This document shows positions 14,675 to 21,214 of a stretch of 36,443 bases of DNA, one piece after another (the stretch's first letter is position 1; the number at the start of each line of letters is the position of its first letter). Made by a program: the position numbers and the translations under genes. The DNA lies in the NCBI GenBank assembly GCA_009838635.1, contig VXRE01000006.1:1-36443 (forward strand). Reading direction: 5' to 3'. The notes beneath the pieces were generated by a model that saw nothing but the letters and a program-made list of their open reading frames with translations, was not told where the DNA came from and did no database searches. Origin of the DNA: Acidimicrobiia bacterium (GTDB lineage: Bacteria > Actinomycetota > Acidimicrobiia > Spongiisociales > Spongiisociaceae).

Positions 14675-14718
14675 GTTTAGCACGCGGCAAAGCCGCCTAA
14701 ACCCGAAGCCTTAGGCGG
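14675..14718 (-). promoter_or_regulatory. Pair of mutually exclusive hairpins in the rplL-rpoB intergenic leader
   Basis: Two hairpins share the segment 14693-14702. Hairpin 1 pairs CCGCCTAA with TTAGGCGG (14693-14700 with 14711-14718), 8 of 8 bases. Hairpin 2 pairs GTTTAG with CTAAAC and GCGGC with GCCGC (14675-14702), with a 3-nt bulge. Both cannot form at once. In the rpoB transcript hairpin 1 emerges first. There is no U tract, so an attenuator, pause or RNase III processing element is more plausible than a simple terminator. A further CGACGG/CCGTCG hairpin lies at 14733-14748. Confidence 0.6.
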
Positions 14719-14816
14719 AAATCAACTCCTATCGACGGGTTCCCGTCGCTTGACCCTACGGGCTAAGCCGTCCACTTCGCGGTGATGTTAACGGGAGACC
14801 CGACCAGCCGCCAGTC

Positions 14817-14894
14817 TTAGTTGCTGGTTTAGGTTCTAGTCGGCAGTTTCATTGTTTGCTAACCATGCCCTACCAACTACAACCTACCGGACTA
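14817..14894 (-). repeat. Degenerate heptanucleotide repeat array at rplL 3' end
   Basis: On the minus strand the rplL stop TAG opens the series TAGTCCGG, TAGGTTG, TAGTTGG, TAGGGCA. The far end (ACTAGAACC...CAGCAACTAAG) carries the motif in inverted orientation. It is more degenerate than the arrays after rpoC, manC and punA. Confidence 0.6.
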
Positions 14895-15278
14895 GCGGAT
14901 CTCGACCGAGCCTCCGACCGCCTCGATCTTCTCCTTGGCAGCGTTGGCCTCGTCCTTGGAGACCGCCTCGAGAACGGTGCTGGGGAGACCGTCCACGACC
15001 GCCTTGGCCTCCTTGAGCCCGAGACTGGTCATGGCCCGGACTTCCTTGATGACCTGGATCTTCTTGTCGCCGGATCCGGTGAGCACCACGTCGAACTCCG
15101 TCTGCTCCTCGGCGGGCGCCTCGGCCCCGGCGCCGTCACCGGCGGCGACCGCCATCGCCATCGGGGCTGCCGCGGTCACATCGAAGTGCTCCTCGAAAGC
15201 GTCGAGAAACTCCTTGAGCTCGAGGACCGTCATCCCCTCGAACACACCCAACAGTTCTTCAGTAGTCATGCTGGCCAT
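14892..15278 (-). CDS. rplL: 50S ribosomal protein L7/L12
   Basis: Stalk protein that recruits translational GTPases, 128 aa from the chosen start. The N-terminal dimerisation domain ([21 protein letters not shown]), an Ala/Gly-rich hinge and the C-terminal domain ([21 protein letters not shown], then [14 protein letters not shown]) are all complete. Three Mets are possible. The AGGAGG at 15285-15290 directly touches the first ATG (15284), so the second ATG (15278, spacing 6) is best; the third (15269) is too far. It lies 66 bp downstream of rplJ, and the stop is supplied by a repeat array. Confidence 0.95.
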   Translation of the reverse strand: MASMTTEELLGVFEGMTVLELKEFLDAFEEHFDVTAAAPMAMAVAAGDGAGAEAPAEEQTEFDVVLTGSGDKKIQVIKEVRAMTSLGLKEAKAVVDGLPSTVLEAVSKDEANAAKEKIEAVGGSVEIR

Positions 15279-15344
15279 TGCCATCCTCCTAGATTCCGTT
15301 CGTTCGGCCGGTGCGGGCACCGGTGGCCGCGTCTGGACCCGGCC

Positions 15345-15866
15345 TTATCCCTCTTCCTTCTTTTCGAGCAACTGCGAGAACATCGAGGCTGCGCTCCTCG
15401 TAAAGGAGCCCATCAGCGAGGCGGCTCTGGTCAGAGGCGCGTTGAAAGCCCCTGCGACCGTGGCGAGCAGCACATCCCGGCTGTCGAGGGTGGCGAGGCG
15501 CGCCACCTGATCGGCGCCGATGGCCCTGCCGTCGAGCATGCCGGCCTTGATGACCAGACCTTCGTGGTCCCGGCTGAAGGCGACCAGTGCCTTGGCGGCC
15601 GGGACCGGATCGTCCTCGACGAAGGCCACGGCGGTCGGCCCCGTAAGCCACTCGTCCATGTCAACGTGGCCGAGATCGTGGAGAGCTCGCTTGGTGAGCG
15701 TCATCTTCAGGACCCGGTATCTCGCCCCGGCTTCCCTGAGGCTCCGGCGCAGTTCCTGCTGGGCCGCCACCGGCAGGCTGCGGCACTCGGTCAGGAACGA
15801 TGAGGACGAGGCCGAGAAGTAACCCTTGATGTCTTCAACAGCCCGGACCTTGTCGGGTCGTGGCAT
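15345..15866 (-). CDS. rplJ: 50S ribosomal protein L10
   Basis: L10 anchors L7/L12 dimers on the ribosome and usually represses its own operon by binding the L10 leader. It is 173 aa from MPRPDKVRAVEDIKGYFS. The family motif YRVLKMTLTKRAL is followed by LTGPTAVAF and the C-terminal L12-binding helix ending SQLLEKKEEG. The start at 15866 is fixed by GGAGG five bases upstream; the track start at 15929 is an upstream extension. The preceding leader matches the L10 leader element. Confidence 0.95.
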   Translation of the reverse strand: MPRPDKVRAVEDIKGYFSASSSSFLTECRSLPVAAQQELRRSLREAGARYRVLKMTLTKRALHDLGHVDMDEWLTGPTAVAFVEDDPVPAAKALVAFSRDHEGLVIKAGMLDGRAIGADQVARLATLDSRDVLLATVAGAFNAPLTRAASLMGSFTRSAASMFSQLLEKKEEG

Positions 15867-15949
15867 GAGTTCCTCCGCTGGATTGCGGGTCGCGGGCCGT
15901 CCCGCGACTTTGCTGGCGGTAGGCCGCACGCGCCGGAACGGCGCACAGG

Positions 15950-16078
15950 GACAGCAGGGAGGGGATCGGGACCGATGCCTCGATCCGACCTCGGCAGGCG
16001 AATCCTCCGGGATTGCTTTACACCCGTAACGGGTACCGGCTGTCTACGGCCAAACATTCCCGGTCCGGAACCGGGAAA
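15950..16078 (-). ncRNA. Ribosomal protein L10 leader (autoregulatory 5' UTR)
   Basis: The minus strand upstream of rplJ contains GCCGTAGACAGCCGG, then a hairpin arm ACCCGTTACGGGTGT, then CGCCTGCCGAGGTCGG. These match the conserved cores of the L10 leader family (GUAGACAGC ... CCUGCCGAGG) in the right order. It would bind L10(L12)4 and repress rplJL. The boundaries are approximate; the core is 15980-16050. A TACACT -10-like hexamer lies just upstream. Confidence 0.8.
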
Positions 16079-16086
16079 CCGCGGGC

Positions 16087-16092
16087 AGTGTA
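16087..16092 (-). promoter_or_regulatory. Possible -10 element for rplJL
   Basis: The minus strand reads TACACT about 10 bp before the start of the L10 leader. No good -35 hexamer is visible at 17 bp, so this rests on the -10 match and its position. Confidence 0.35.
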
Positions 16093-16122
16093 GCGACCGC
16101 GCCCACCCTGCGCCAGGCAGGT

Positions 16123-16185
16123 CTAGTTTCTAGTCTCTAGTTTCTAGTTGCTAGTTTCTAATATTGACTAAGAACTAGTAACTAG
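16123..16185. repeat. Heptanucleotide repeat array, inverted arms, upstream of rplJ
   Basis: The plus strand shows CTAGTTT, CTAGTCT, CTAGTTT, CTAGTTG, CTAGTTT, CTAATAT in exact 7-bp steps. The inverted arm AAGAACTAGTAACTAG follows. The arms can form a long hairpin in either strand's RNA. It sits between the rplA 3' array and the rplJ promoter region. Confidence 0.75.
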
Positions 16186-16371
16186 CTCTGATTACACCGG
16201 TATCCGGGATTAGGTCACTCCAACCACATCATTTACGAAGTAGCTCGCTCACCCGGCGAGTGATTGCACACCCTGGCCGGAAGATGGGGCCGTCAGATGC
16301 CTATAAACCCGGGTCAGGAGTATGAAGCGCCCATTCTCAGCACCCGCACAAATCTCCATCCATGAATTATT
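16186..16371. other. Spacer between two heptamer arrays in the rplA-rplJ gap
   Basis: The 523-bp gap between rplA and rplJ holds the L10 leader, two heptamer arrays and this 186-bp spacer. The spacer has a small CTCGC/GCGAG hairpin near 16245 but no ORF, tRNA or clear promoter that I can support. Confidence 0.4.
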
Positions 16372-16392
16372 AAGGCTAACAACTAGCAACTA
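16372..16392 (-). repeat. Heptanucleotide repeat array at rplA 3' end
   Basis: On the minus strand the rplA stop TAG begins TAGTTGC, TAGTTGT, TAGCCTT (exact 7-bp steps), preceded by GCTTCC. The same TGCTTCCTAGTT junction occurs at the end of punA. Confidence 0.7.
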
Positions 16393-17106
16393 GGAAGCAA
16401 CGCTGGACAGGCGGTCCACCTTCGTCACGTCCACCCTGATTCCGGGACCCATGGTCGAGGCTATCGACAACCCCTTGAGATAAGTGCCCTTCGAAGCGGC
16501 CGGCTTCACGCGCAGCACCTCGGACACCAGGGAGATCAGGTTCTCGTGGAGGCGTGTCTCGTCGAAAGAAGCCTTGCCGATGGGAGCAGCCACGTTCCCG
16601 TAGCGATCGTTGCGGTACTCGATCTTGCCGGCCTTGAACTCCCCGACCGTCCTGGCCAGGTCTCGGGTGATGGTCCCGGCCTTCGGGTTGGGCATGAGAC
16701 CCCGCGGTCCCAAGATCCTTCCGAGGCGACCCACCTTCGGCATCATGTCCGGTGAGGCGATCGCGACGTCGAAACCGACATCCCCGCCCGAAGCGATCGA
16801 CGCGATCAGTTCGTCGCCACCGACCACCTCGGCTCCCGCCTCCTCGGCCTCGGTTGCCAGGTCACCGACCGCGAACACGCAGATACGGATCGCCTTGCCG
16901 GTTCCATGGGGGAGGACCACGGTGCCCCGGACCAACTGGTCGGCCCGGCGCGGGTCGATCCCCAGCTTCATCACCGTCTCGATGGTCTCGTCGAATTTGG
17001 CGGCGGCGGAAGCCTTCACCATGCGCACCGCCTCGAGCGGCTCGTAATGGTGGTACTTGTCGAATGCGGCGGCGAGCCGGTCGTAGCGCTTGCCCCTGCG
17101 AGCCAT
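16390..17106 (-). CDS. rplA: 50S ribosomal protein L1
   Basis: L1-stalk protein, 238 aa from MARRGKRYDRLAAAFD. The L1 signature region (VGRLGRILGPRGLMPNPKAG) and the C-terminal KGTYLKGLSIASTMGPGIRVD are present. The start at 17106 is fixed by AAGGAG seven bases upstream; the track ORF begins 17 codons earlier in non-conserved sequence. It lies about 100 bp downstream of rplK in the usual order. The stop codon comes from a heptamer repeat, and the last codons GCT TCC are shared with that repeat's flank. Confidence 0.96.
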   Translation of the reverse strand: MARRGKRYDRLAAAFDKYHHYEPLEAVRMVKASAAAKFDETIETVMKLGIDPRRADQLVRGTVVLPHGTGKAIRICVFAVGDLATEAEEAGAEVVGGDELIASIASGGDVGFDVAIASPDMMPKVGRLGRILGPRGLMPNPKAGTITRDLARTVGEFKAGKIEYRNDRYGNVAAPIGKASFDETRLHENLISLVSEVLRVKPAASKGTYLKGLSIASTMGPGIRVDVTKVDRLSSVAS

Positions 17107-17205
17107 AGGGTTTCTCCTTGTGGTCATAGCGAGCCACCCTCGCGGTGGCTCTCCCATCGGTATTCGGTTGTCCCAACCCCCCGCTCCTTGGGGCGAAGGG
17201 CCTGG

Positions 17206-17634
17206 TCAGTCGGCGACGATGATCCCCATCGACCGGGCGGTGCCGGCCACGATCTTCATGGCCGCCTCGATGTCGTTGGTGTTCAGGTCAGGAAGCTTGG
17301 TCTCGGCGATCCGCCTGATCTGATCGCCGGACAGGGTGGCAACCTTCTCCCGGTGCGGCTCCGGCGACCCCTTCTCCACCCGAGCCGCCTGCCGGAGCAA
17401 GACCGCCGTGGGAGGTGACTTGGTGACGAAGCTGAACGACCGATCCGTGTAGATGGTTATCTCGGCCGGAACGATGGTGCCCACCTGGGCCCGGGTGGCA
17501 TCGTTGTAGGACTTGACGAACTCCATGATGTTGATGCCGTACTGGCCCAGAGCCGGCCCGACGGGCGGCGCCGGGCTGGCCTCGCCGGCCGGGATCTGAA
17601 CCTTCAGGATGGCTGCAACCCTTTTTCTGCCCAT
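17206..17634 (-). CDS. rplK: 50S ribosomal protein L11
   Basis: GTPase-centre ribosomal protein, 142 aa, full length. It has the L11 N-terminal motif [20 protein letters not shown], followed by [14 protein letters not shown] and the C-terminal rRNA-binding domain [13 protein letters not shown]...[10 protein letters not shown]. The N-terminus [11 protein letters not shown] is a little unusual but of the right length. It is 63 bp downstream of nusG, and the ribosome site (AAGGACAG) is weak. Confidence 0.96.
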   Translation of the reverse strand: MGRKRVAAILKVQIPAGEASPAPPVGPALGQYGINIMEFVKSYNDATRAQVGTIVPAEITIYTDRSFSFVTKSPPTAVLLRQAARVEKGSPEPHREKVATLSGDQIRRIAETKLPDLNTNDIEAAMKIVAGTARSMGIIVAD

Positions 17635-17697
17635 AGTCGGTCTGTCCTTCGTGTCTCTCGTCTTGGCGGTCTGGTCTCGGTCCGGATGGTCGTGGCG

Positions 17698-18552
17698 CTA
17701 CTGCTTCTGGATGTCCTCGAAACCCAGTTCCATCGGCGTGTCCCGGCCGAAGATCTCGACCAGCACGGTGACCTTCTGCTGGTCGACGTTGATGTTCTCC
17801 ACCACGCCGTTGAAATCGGCGAAGGGCCCCTTGGACACGCGCACCGTCTCTCCGATCTCCCACGCCGGCCGGAACCTCGGGGCCTTCTTGGCCGCCTCTC
17901 TCTTGAGACCCAGGAAACGCTCCACCTCGCGGCGCGACAGCGGGGTGGGCTGGAATCCACCTCCCATCCCACTACCCACGAACGAGGTGACTCCGGGGGT
18001 GTTCCGCACCACGTTGAAGGTATGGGTGTCGTCGTACATCCTGATCAAGAGGTAGCCGGGGAACATGCGCCGCTCCACCTCCACCTTGCGGCCCCCTTTG
18101 ATCTCGACCACCTTCTCGGTGGGGATGACCACCTCGAAGATGCTCCCCTCGAGGTGCTGGGAGGTCTTGAGGGTGTCGAGATTGGCGCGTACCTTCTTCT
18201 CGTGACCCGAATAGGCATGGATCACGTACCAGGACCCCCGCTTGTCGTAGGGGCTGATCGGATCCTCCTCCACGAACTCGGGAACCAGCTCCTGGGTGAC
18301 GGCGGCCTTGGCTCCGTCCGCCGGAGTCTTCGCAACCGGTTCCTCCCGCTCGGGCTCGGCGCTGGTCTCCGTGGCTTCCACCTCCGGGCCGGAGGCTTCC
18401 TCGACGGGCTCCGGCTCGTTCTCGTCACGGGATCCGTCTGCCAGGAAGCCCGCACTCAGGAATGCCGCTCCCAAGGATCCGAGCGAGGAGTCCTCACGAT
18501 CCCCCTGCTCGGCGGGAGCTCCCTCCTGCTGCTCTGCCGTCCGTTCCGCCAT
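17698..18552 (-). CDS. nusG: Transcription termination/antitermination factor NusG
   Basis: RNA-polymerase-binding elongation factor, 284 aa from the ATG. About 100 N-terminal residues form an acidic low-complexity extension typical of actinobacterial NusG. Then come the NGN domain (WYVIHAYSGHEKKVRANL...VERRMFPGYLLIRM) and the C-terminal KOW domain (GETVRVSKGPFADFNGVVENI). The track uses a TTG two codons earlier (18558) that overlaps the secE stop; the ATG at 18552 two bases after that stop is also plausible, and the two cannot be separated. It is co-transcribed with secE. Confidence 0.95.
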   Translation of the reverse strand: MAERTAEQQEGAPAEQGDREDSSLGSLGAAFLSAGFLADGSRDENEPEPVEEASGPEVEATETSAEPEREEPVAKTPADGAKAAVTQELVPEFVEEDPISPYDKRGSWYVIHAYSGHEKKVRANLDTLKTSQHLEGSIFEVVIPTEKVVEIKGGRKVEVERRMFPGYLLIRMYDDTHTFNVVRNTPGVTSFVGSGMGGGFQPTPLSRREVERFLGLKREAAKKAPRFRPAWEIGETVRVSKGPFADFNGVVENINVDQQKVTVLVEIFGRDTPMELGFEDIQKQ

Positions 18553-18554
18553 CT

Positions 18555-18869
18555 TCAACCTGTCAGCGCTCTGATCCCGGCCAGCACCGATCGGCTGAGG
18601 GCCAGGTCGACCAGGAATACGTAACCCGTCAGGACGCCGGTCGTGATGACGGTCACCGTTGTGAACGCGATCATCTGTCGGCGGTTGGGCCAGTTGACAC
18701 GGCTCAACTCCACCCGCACCTCGCGGAGGAACTGGACCAGCCGGCCCAAGCGGCCGGTCGCCGACCCGTCGCCGCCCGGCGCACCCGCGATCGGCGAGCG
18801 GCGGCGGTCACCCTGTTGTTTGTTGCGCCGCTCTTCCCGCTCGGCCATGCGACGCATCTCGCGGTTCAT
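18555..18869 (-). CDS. secE: Preprotein translocase subunit SecE
   Basis: Small membrane subunit of the SecYEG channel, 104 aa from MNREMRRMAEREERR. The charged N-terminal region precedes the conserved amphipathic segment FLREVRVELSRVNWPNRRQM and a single C-terminal transmembrane helix (IAFTTVTVITTGVLTGYVFLVDLAL). The track ORF start lies inside the tRNA-Trp gene, so I take the internal ATG at 18869. A tRNA gene directly upstream is the usual actinobacterial arrangement. Confidence 0.93.
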   Translation of the reverse strand: MNREMRRMAEREERRNKQQGDRRRSPIAGAPGGDGSATGRLGRLVQFLREVRVELSRVNWPNRRQMIAFTTVTVITTGVLTGYVFLVDLALSRSVLAGIRALTG

Positions 18870-18927
18870 TTTTCTGCTGCCTTTTCTTGTGGGTACTGCG
18901 ACGGGAGCCGCAGTGAACGAGTCGAGC

Positions 18928-19002
18928 AGGGGCGGAGGGACTCGAACCCCCAACCTCCGGTTTTGGAGACCGGCGCTCTAACCAACTTCGAGCTACGCCC
19001 CT
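18928..19002 (-). tRNA. trpT: tRNA-Trp (CCA anticodon)
   Basis: A 75-nt cloverleaf on the minus strand. Acceptor AGGGGCG pairs with CGCCCCT, the D stem is GCTC/GAGC, the anticodon stem CCGGT/ACCGG has loop CTCCAAA (anticodon CCA), and the T arm contains GGTTCGAGTCC. The 3' CCA is not encoded. It lies just upstream of secE, as in mycobacteria. Confidence 0.95.
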
Positions 19003-19016
19003 CGGCTGCCGCAGGG

Positions 19017-19022
19017 AGTATA
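19017..19022 (-). promoter_or_regulatory. -10 element of the tRNA-Trp/secE/nusG promoter
   Basis: The minus strand carries TATACT, a near-consensus -10, 14 bp before the tRNA 5' end. The -35 region at 17 bp (CTAAAC) is poor. Confidence 0.5.
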
Positions 19023-19081
19023 CGAACAGGTCTGCCCTAGTTTAGACACCTTACGACCCCGTCCGGTCGTCGGCGGCTTAC

Positions 19082-19477
19082 CTACCGGATGCTTGGCGAT
19101 CTCATCCGGCGGGCCAGCACCACCACCCCTATGGCGGCGATCGATACCGCCGACGCCACCGCGGTGGCGGTTCTTCGACTGGTAGGTCGCTGCTCGGAGG
19201 GGTGGTCGCCGCCCACCTCGGCCGGGTACTCCAGGCCGGCCGTCATGTCAAAGGGCGCCGGTTCGACCTGGGTTCGCATGGCGCCCAGCTCGGCCAGCAT
19301 CCTCCGCTGGCGAGCGGTGGCGGCCTGGCAGGACAGGCAGCCGCGGCGATGTCGCTCCATCACCGGAGGTAGATCTATCCCGCCCGACTCGGCCCCGTGC
19401 AGGACCAGCCGGGTGAGGCCGCAGGTGGCGATCCGAGGAACGCGATCGAGTCCGGCTCGGTTCACCAGGCGGCTCAA
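19082..19477 (-). CDS. Putative membrane anti-sigma factor with zinc-finger motif
   Basis: 131 aa. The segment MERHRRGCLSCQAATARQRR has the HxxxCxxC arrangement of zinc-binding anti-sigma domains. Near the C-terminus a single hydrophobic helix (ATAVASAVSIAAIGVVVLA) is followed by positive residues, consistent with membrane anchoring. The TTG start overlaps the stop of the sigma-factor gene (TTGA), as expected for a coupled sigma/anti-sigma pair. The sequence between zinc motif and membrane helix is short, so a large sensory domain is absent. The functional pairing is inferred from the overlap and motif. Confidence 0.7.
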   Translation of the reverse strand: MSRLVNRAGLDRVPRIATCGLTRLVLHGAESGGIDLPPVMERHRRGCLSCQAATARQRRMLAELGAMRTQVEPAPFDMTAGLEYPAEVGGDHPSEQRPTSRRTATAVASAVSIAAIGVVVLARRMRSPSIR

Positions 19478-20037
19478 CTCGACTCCTTCAACAGCTCCCG
19501 CAGCCGGAGATGAGCGCGGTGCAGTCGCACCTTGGAGGCGGTCACCGAGATCGACAGCGCTTCGGAGATCTCCTTGTGTGACCAGCCGTAGACGTCCTTC
19601 AGGATCACCACCGCGCGCTGGGATCGCGCCAGTTCTGCGAGCGCCGCCCCGAGCCGGGCGCGCAACTCGGTCCGCTCCCCCGCCACCTCGGGATTGCCGC
19701 GGTCGCTCGCCTGCGGTTGGACGATCATCGCGTCAAGCTGGTAGGTGCGCTGGCGAGCCGCCCGTCCCTTGAGCGTCCAGGCGACGTTGGCCGTGATCCG
19801 GTACAGCCAGGTGGAGAAGCTCGAGTCCCCCCGGAAACGCCCGATGGCCCGCCACGCCCGGATCAACGCCTCCTGGGTGACATCGGCTGCCAGGGTTCGA
19901 TCACCCACCAACCGGACCGCCAGCGTGTAGACCTCGTGTTGATGGAGCCGTGCCAACTCTCCGAAGGCCTCCCGATCACCGTTTCGCGACCGATCCACCA
20001 GCTCGTTTACGTCGGGACCCAACCGATGGTCCTGCAC
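19474..20037 (-). CDS. ECF-type RNA polymerase sigma factor
   Basis: 187 aa from the GTG at 20037. The sigma-2 region contains DVTQEALIRAWRAIGRFRGD then FSTWLYRITANVAWTLKGR. Sigma-4 contains LARSQRAVVILKDVYGWSHK followed by EISEALSISVTASKVRLHRA, a helix-turn-helix. The track ORF begins 34 codons earlier inside the upstream hadAB gene (MSGGPSSTRQF), which I consider spurious. The GTG lies four bases after the hadAB stop, with GGAG close by. The adjacent overlapping gene is the likely anti-sigma factor. Its regulon is unknown. Confidence 0.88.
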   Translation of the reverse strand: MQDHRLGPDVNELVDRSRNGDREAFGELARLHQHEVYTLAVRLVGDRTLAADVTQEALIRAWRAIGRFRGDSSFSTWLYRITANVAWTLKGRAARQRTYQLDAMIVQPQASDRGNPEVAGERTELRARLGAALAELARSQRAVVILKDVYGWSHKEISEALSISVTASKVRLHRAHLRLRELLKESS

Positions 20038-20041
20038 GCTC

Positions 20042-20926
20042 CTACCCGCTTCCGTCGTCCTTCGGTATCTCGATGCTAGCCGAGACGTGATCCCCCGCCT
20101 CGGACGAAACTGTCGAGTTGAGGACGGTCCGCCGCTCATCCCGATCCTTCACCATGGTGGTGACACGGGCAGCCTGGTCGGGATACAGGGGCCGCCGGAA
20201 CCGGAAGCGGGCCCTGGCGAGCGGACGGGGCCGGGGCGACGATGCAGCGGCCGGCTGGGTAGCCCATGCGGCCATCAACAGGCCGTGGCAGATGACACCG
20301 CCCACCCCCGACTCGACCCCGCGGACGTGGTCCCAGTGGACCGGGTTGAAGTCCTCGCTGGCGGCGGCGTACCGCACCAAGTCGACCCGGGAGGCCGACT
20401 TGGCCAGCGGCGTGAGGGATTCGCCTACCTCGGGCAAGGACTCGGCGCGGGGAACGGAGTTGGCCCGGCGCGCCTCTGCCGCCGGCTCGGAACGCTCGGT
20501 GGCCGTTCCCCCGGGTGGACTCTCCGGGGACATGAGGAACAGCGAGCGGGACGACAGCACCGTCCGGTCGGCGGAATCTACGACCTCGGCGCCGAAGGTT
20601 ACGAAGGCGGTGCCGGCCCGCTCCCGGAGCCGGTCGATCCGAGCCGAGATGGCGAGGTCGGCGCCGATCCGCCAGGGCTGGCGCCAGGTGAACGTCTGCT
20701 CACCGTGGATGAGCAAGCGGGCATGCGAAGCAACGTCCGGATCGCCCAGGAAGGACGTGGCCACCTTGAAGAGAACCGCCCCCGCGAACGAGGGCGGAGC
20801 GTGGGAGTGCCAGCGCTCGGGATCGTCGCCGGACGCCGCCACGTATGCGGCCGCCTGGGCCCGACTGACTCGGAACCGCGACGGGCCGTACGTGCGACCG
20901 GTCAAGCCCTCCAGGCCCGTCACCAT
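20042..20926 (-). CDS. Fused double-hotdog (3R)-hydroxyacyl-thioester dehydratase, HadA-HadB type
   Basis: 294 aa with two hotdog domains. The N-terminal half (about 10-130) resembles the MaoC-like HadA N-type domain (YGPSRFRVSRAQAAAYVAAS). The C-terminal half (about 178-290) has the hydratase-2 signature with D192 and H197 in DFNPVHWDH, then GGVICHGLLMAAW. The two halves are joined by a charged, low-complexity linker. The expected reaction is dehydration of 3-hydroxyacyl thioesters in fatty-acid elongation. Mycobacteria have separate hadA and hadB between rpmG and tRNA-Trp; here one fused gene fills that place, and no hadC is seen. Confidence 0.8.
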   Translation of the reverse strand: MVTGLEGLTGRTYGPSRFRVSRAQAAAYVAASGDDPERWHSHAPPSFAGAVLFKVATSFLGDPDVASHARLLIHGEQTFTWRQPWRIGADLAISARIDRLRERAGTAFVTFGAEVVDSADRTVLSSRSLFLMSPESPPGGTATERSEPAAEARRANSVPRAESLPEVGESLTPLAKSASRVDLVRYAAASEDFNPVHWDHVRGVESGVGGVICHGLLMAAWATQPAAASSPRPRPLARARFRFRRPLYPDQAARVTTMVKDRDERRTVLNSTVSSEAGDHVSASIEIPKDDGSG

Positions 20927-20936
20927 CCCGACCTGC

Positions 20937-20993
20937 TAGTGGTCTGTCTGCGAAACAACCAGGCGTGTTCTGGCGGCCACAGACCGGCCACTA
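20937..20993 (-). promoter_or_regulatory. Imperfect inverted repeat between rpmG and hadAB
   Basis: TAGTGGTCTGT (20937-20947) faces ACAGACCGGCCACTA (20979-20993). The arms match except for a 4-nt bulge, and one arm ends on the rpmG stop codon. It may be a read-through attenuator or RNA-stabilising hairpin; there is no U tract. Confidence 0.4.
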
Positions 20994-21173
20994 CCGCGTT
21001 TCGCGATGCAGCGTGTGGCGCCGGAGAAAGCGGTTGTACTTCCTGAGCTCGAGCCGGCCGGTGGTATTGGTCCGGTTCTTGGTGGTGATGTAGCGCGACG
21101 GGGGCTTTCCCTCGGCCCTCGCCTCGGTGCACTCGAGGGTGATCTTGATACGGCTTCCCTTTTTCTTGGCCAT
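20991..21173 (-). CDS. rpmG: 50S ribosomal protein L33, zinc-free form
   Basis: 60 aa, [19 protein letters not shown]... with the family core [20 protein letters not shown] and the C-terminus RHTLHRETR. The two CxxC pairs of zinc-binding L33 are missing: the first reads CTEA and the second NRFL. This is therefore a C-minus L33. A short insertion (AEGKPPS) before RYITTKN resembles plastid-type L33. It sits between tuf and hadAB; in mycobacteria the gene at this site (rpmG2) is the cysteine-containing form. Confidence 0.95.
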   Translation of the reverse strand: MAKKKGSRIKITLECTEARAEGKPPSRYITTKNRTNTTGRLELRKYNRFLRRHTLHRETR

Positions 21174-21214
21174 GGGGCCCTCCCGCTGTCCGATTCTCCG
21201 ACCCGGCGTTCCGG

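Noticed and set aside
16123-16185. Heptamer array as a CRISPR array
   Set aside because: Units are 7 bp with no spacers and no cas genes are nearby.
19023-19081. Terminator after the anti-sigma gene (CGACC/GGTCG stem)
   Set aside because: Only a 5-bp stem with no U tract; not strong enough to annotate.
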